Of a stretch of DNA of 37,007 nt, positions 35,559-37,007 are shown in pieces; within the stretch, counting starts at the first letter, position 1, and each line of letters starts with the position of its first letter. The stretch is taken from assembly GCA_029251005.1 (NCBI GenBank), contig JAQXEE010000013.1, forward strand, positions 1 to 37,007. Reading direction: 5' to 3'. The position numbers and the translations under genes were made by a program. The notes under the pieces are model-generated. The model worked only from the letters and a program-made list of their open reading frames with translations. It had not been told where the DNA came from and made no database searches. The DNA is from Flavobacteriales bacterium. GTDB taxonomy: Bacteria; Bacteroidota; Bacteroidia; Flavobacteriales_C; GCA-002722245.

Positions 35559-35887
35559 TTACTTAACCAAAAAGTTAAACTTGATTTTACCATTAAGTAT
35601 TATTTAAGCTGAAAAACAAAATCATTTCAACAATTTAGCTAATTTAATAGGCTAAACCATACAAAAAGAAAGCGTCTACTAGTAGAATTATTCTGTTCTA
35701 AATCCTAAAAACAAAATCTAGAGAGATATTTTAAATTCTTCTACCGAACATAAAAATGGATGATAAACTCAATAAAAGCTTATCTAAGTAGATCAAATTT
35801 AGATACGATAGGAAAAAATCGAAAGTTAAAGGGTCATGAATTGATTCATGACCCTCTTAAAAAAAACTTTATAAGTTAAAATTTAAT
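35559..35887. other. 329-bp spacer between convergent genes with a terminator
   Basis: AT-rich and without a coding frame of note. It holds one strong hairpin at 35831-35854 and a weaker inverted repeat, TTTAGC...GCTAAA, near 35634-35657. Nothing else is supportable. Confidence 0.5.
35831..35854. terminator. Hairpin terminator between DUF5723 and DOMON genes
   Basis: GGGTCATGAA-TTGA-TTCATGACCC is a perfect 10-bp stem with a 4-nt loop. On the plus strand a T-poor TCTTAAAA follows, on the minus strand TTTAACTTT. It most likely serves the minus-strand DOMON gene ending at 35888. Confidence 0.7.
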
Positions 35888-36664
35888 TTATTTTTTCACT
35901 AAAATAGAAGAACTAGTAAATGAATCACCTTTTATTTTAACAATATAACTACCTGTCGATAAACCTTCTGTATTTAAAGAAACTAATTTAGAGTTTGAAA
36001 ATAACTCTGTTGAAATTGTTCTTCCATGAAGATCTAATATAGAAACCTCTAAATTAATATGAGCCTGACCTAACCTAACACTAACACTATTTACTACTGG
36101 ATTAGGAAATACCTTCACAGATTGCTTTGCTATTTCATTTAAACTCGTCGAAATTACTTCAACAAAATTTAGCTTTCCAAACATTCTAGTTGTATGATAT
36201 GCTCCAAAATTATCACCGTAAGCAATAATAAAATCAACTTCACCCGCTTCAGCAACAAAATCGTAAGCGTTATTTTCAGTTGTACTAGCTATTAAATCTC
36301 TAGTAATGCTGTAATTAAATTTACTTGTGCTTGTTCCTGCAGTATACGTATCAATTGAAAAAAGATCTGTAGCTTGCTTTGTACCAATACCTCGAGCTGC
36401 TAAATTTCTTTCATGAACATTTTGTTCTCCACTTTCATTAACTATTACACAATAAGTACCGTTCATAGTTTGTGATCCAAATCCAACTGCAACCCAATCT
36501 TTTTCATTACCGCTTAAATCAATAGTGACCTTGTTCGTTTCACTGTCTAGCGTCACAAGCAAGCTTGAAGCGTTAAAGTCTAAAGAGGCTTGATACCTTG
36601 TAGCTTTAAGTGATATTGATGTGATTAATGCAATTCCAAAAAGTAAAATAGTCTTTAAATTCAT
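35888..36664 (-). CDS. Exported DOMON-domain protein with T9SS type A sorting domain
   Basis: The 258-residue product has a signal peptide (1-20), a DOMON domain at about 22-170 and a C-terminal type IX secretion sorting domain at 184-258 (KVFPNPVVNSVSVRL, LSTGSYIVKI, ILVKK). DOMON domains bind haem or sugars. Here DWVAVGFGSQTMNG supplies M67, and IAYGDNFGAYHTTR supplies H157. These fall where the cellobiose dehydrogenase cytochrome domain has its Met and His haem ligands. Haem binding is therefore possible, not shown. The T9SS tail predicts export to the cell surface. The frame extends to 36706, but the ATG at 36664 gives the signal peptide. It is a single gene. Confidence 0.85.
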   Translation of the reverse strand: MNLKTILLFGIALITSISLKATRYQASLDFNASSLLVTLDSETNKVTIDLSGNEKDWVAVGFGSQTMNGTYCVIVNESGEQNVHERNLAARGIGTKQATDLFSIDTYTAGTSTSKFNYSITRDLIASTTENNAYDFVAEAGEVDFIIAYGDNFGAYHTTRMFGKLNFVEVISTSLNEIAKQSVKVFPNPVVNSVSVRLGQAHINLEVSILDLHGRTISTELFSNSKLVSLNTEGLSTGSYIVKIKGDSFTSSSILVKK

Positions 36665-37007
36665 ATTTTTTAATTTTAAATTATCGTTAATTAAAAATAC
36701 GAACAAACAACAAAATATAAAAAAAACAAAAAAACTTAAAATGATTTTTTATAAAATAAAAACCCACATAAATAAATAATAACAAGTGGTTTATGTGGGG
36801 AAAATATTTTTTTTTAAAAAAAATAAGGTACTCAAAATATCTTTTAATGTTAAAATAAAATATCGGTTCACAATTACACTTAAAGAAACAAGCTTTTGGA
36901 TTAGCTTTTTCATGTCTGATGAACATTCTGTTTTCATTATGCTTAAAAAGTAAAAATCATCAAAACAAATCATGTAAATTCATGGCGGAAATACGACCAA
37001 ATATGCC
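36665..37007. other. Region upstream of DOMON gene, no supportable gene
   Basis: Very AT-rich. A short minus-strand frame here (ATG around 36928) ends inside the hairpin at 36763-36799. I cannot support it as a gene because the composition is low-complexity and no product is recognisable. The right part may lead into a gene beyond the window. Confidence 0.4.
36763..36799. terminator. Hairpin with flanking T-tracts, possible terminator
   Basis: CCCACATAAA (36763-36772) and TTTATGTGGG (36790-36799) pair over 10 bp with a 17-nt loop. On the minus strand TTTTTATTTTAT follows, and on the plus strand a T-tract starts 7 bases later. It may end an unseen minus-strand transcript entering from the right. 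Confidence 0.5.

Noticed and set aside
36791-36973. Short minus-strand frames near the right edge
   Set aside because: They run through homopolymer-rich DNA and end in the hairpin; no family, no good composition. Kept only as an uncertain region.
1-37007. CRISPR arrays, tRNA or rRNA genes, prophage or defence islands
   Set aside because: I found no repeat-spacer array, cloverleaf-like sequence, rRNA segment, integrase or recognisable defence gene; the gene content is housekeeping and envelope functions.

Overview
The window looks like chromosomal DNA of a low-GC member of the Bacteroidota, most likely order Flavobacteriales. The evidence is: recurrent TAnnTTTG -7 promoter boxes with no clear Shine-Dalgarno sequences; a protein ending in a type IX secretion (T9SS) sorting domain; a DUF5723-type outer-membrane protein; a short RpoD without region 1.1; and short-LID adenylate kinase. 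I cannot fix the genus from sequence alone. Almost all of the window is ordinary core genome. The only clear mobile DNA is the 3' part of an IS3-family transposase at the left edge.

Layout. 1-~861: truncated IS3 element. 1157-4786: large secreted TraB/GumN-family protein with extra C-terminal modules. 4943-6508 (-): membrane-anchored FMN-binding glutamate-synthase-like protein, divergent from dnaN (6680-7795), which is followed by a terminator and an FtsB/DivIC-like division protein. 8228-17205 (-): a long co-directional block. In transcription order it holds guaB, a double-parvulin PPIase, a SurA-like lipoprotein without a PPIase domain, a SurA-like PPIase, a MoxR ATPase, queE, a CoA-binding protein and a thioredoxin-ApbE fusion. 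17206-17776 has no gene. 17777-20031 (-): adk, obgE and a PAP2 phosphatase. 20109-21787 (+): purK-purE, divergent from adk. 21861-24181 (-): a small lipoprotein, a DUF423 membrane protein and an M32 carboxypeptidase. 24275-26433 (+): smpB, an unrecognised GNAT/Mom-like protein and miaA, tightly packed. 26426-28696 (-): TPR/SpoIIE phosphatase. 28790-29662 (-): the primary sigma factor, with its own terminator. 29959-31164 (+): aspartate aminotransferase. 31166-32005 (-): a CvfB-like S1-domain protein. 32128-35558 (+): a lipoprotein and outer-membrane-protein pair. 35888-36664 (-): a DOMON protein with a T9SS tail.

The genes fall into a few themes: purine supply (guaB, adk, purK, purE), envelope biogenesis and outer-membrane protein folding (three SurA/PPIase-like proteins, lipoproteins, DUF5723, T9SS cargo), translation quality (smpB, miaA, obgE), and general transcription and replication (rpoD, dnaN). 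I see no CRISPR array, tRNA, rRNA, prophage or recognisable defence island. The points most worth a second look are: the GNAT/Mom-like gene locked between smpB and miaA; a 10-bp inverted repeat ending 1 nt before the rpoD start codon; a strong RNA hairpin inside the start of the SurA-like lipoprotein gene; the multi-module TraB protein; the thioredoxin-ApbE fusion; and a T9SS-exported DOMON protein with plausible haem ligands. None of these is clearly a new system.
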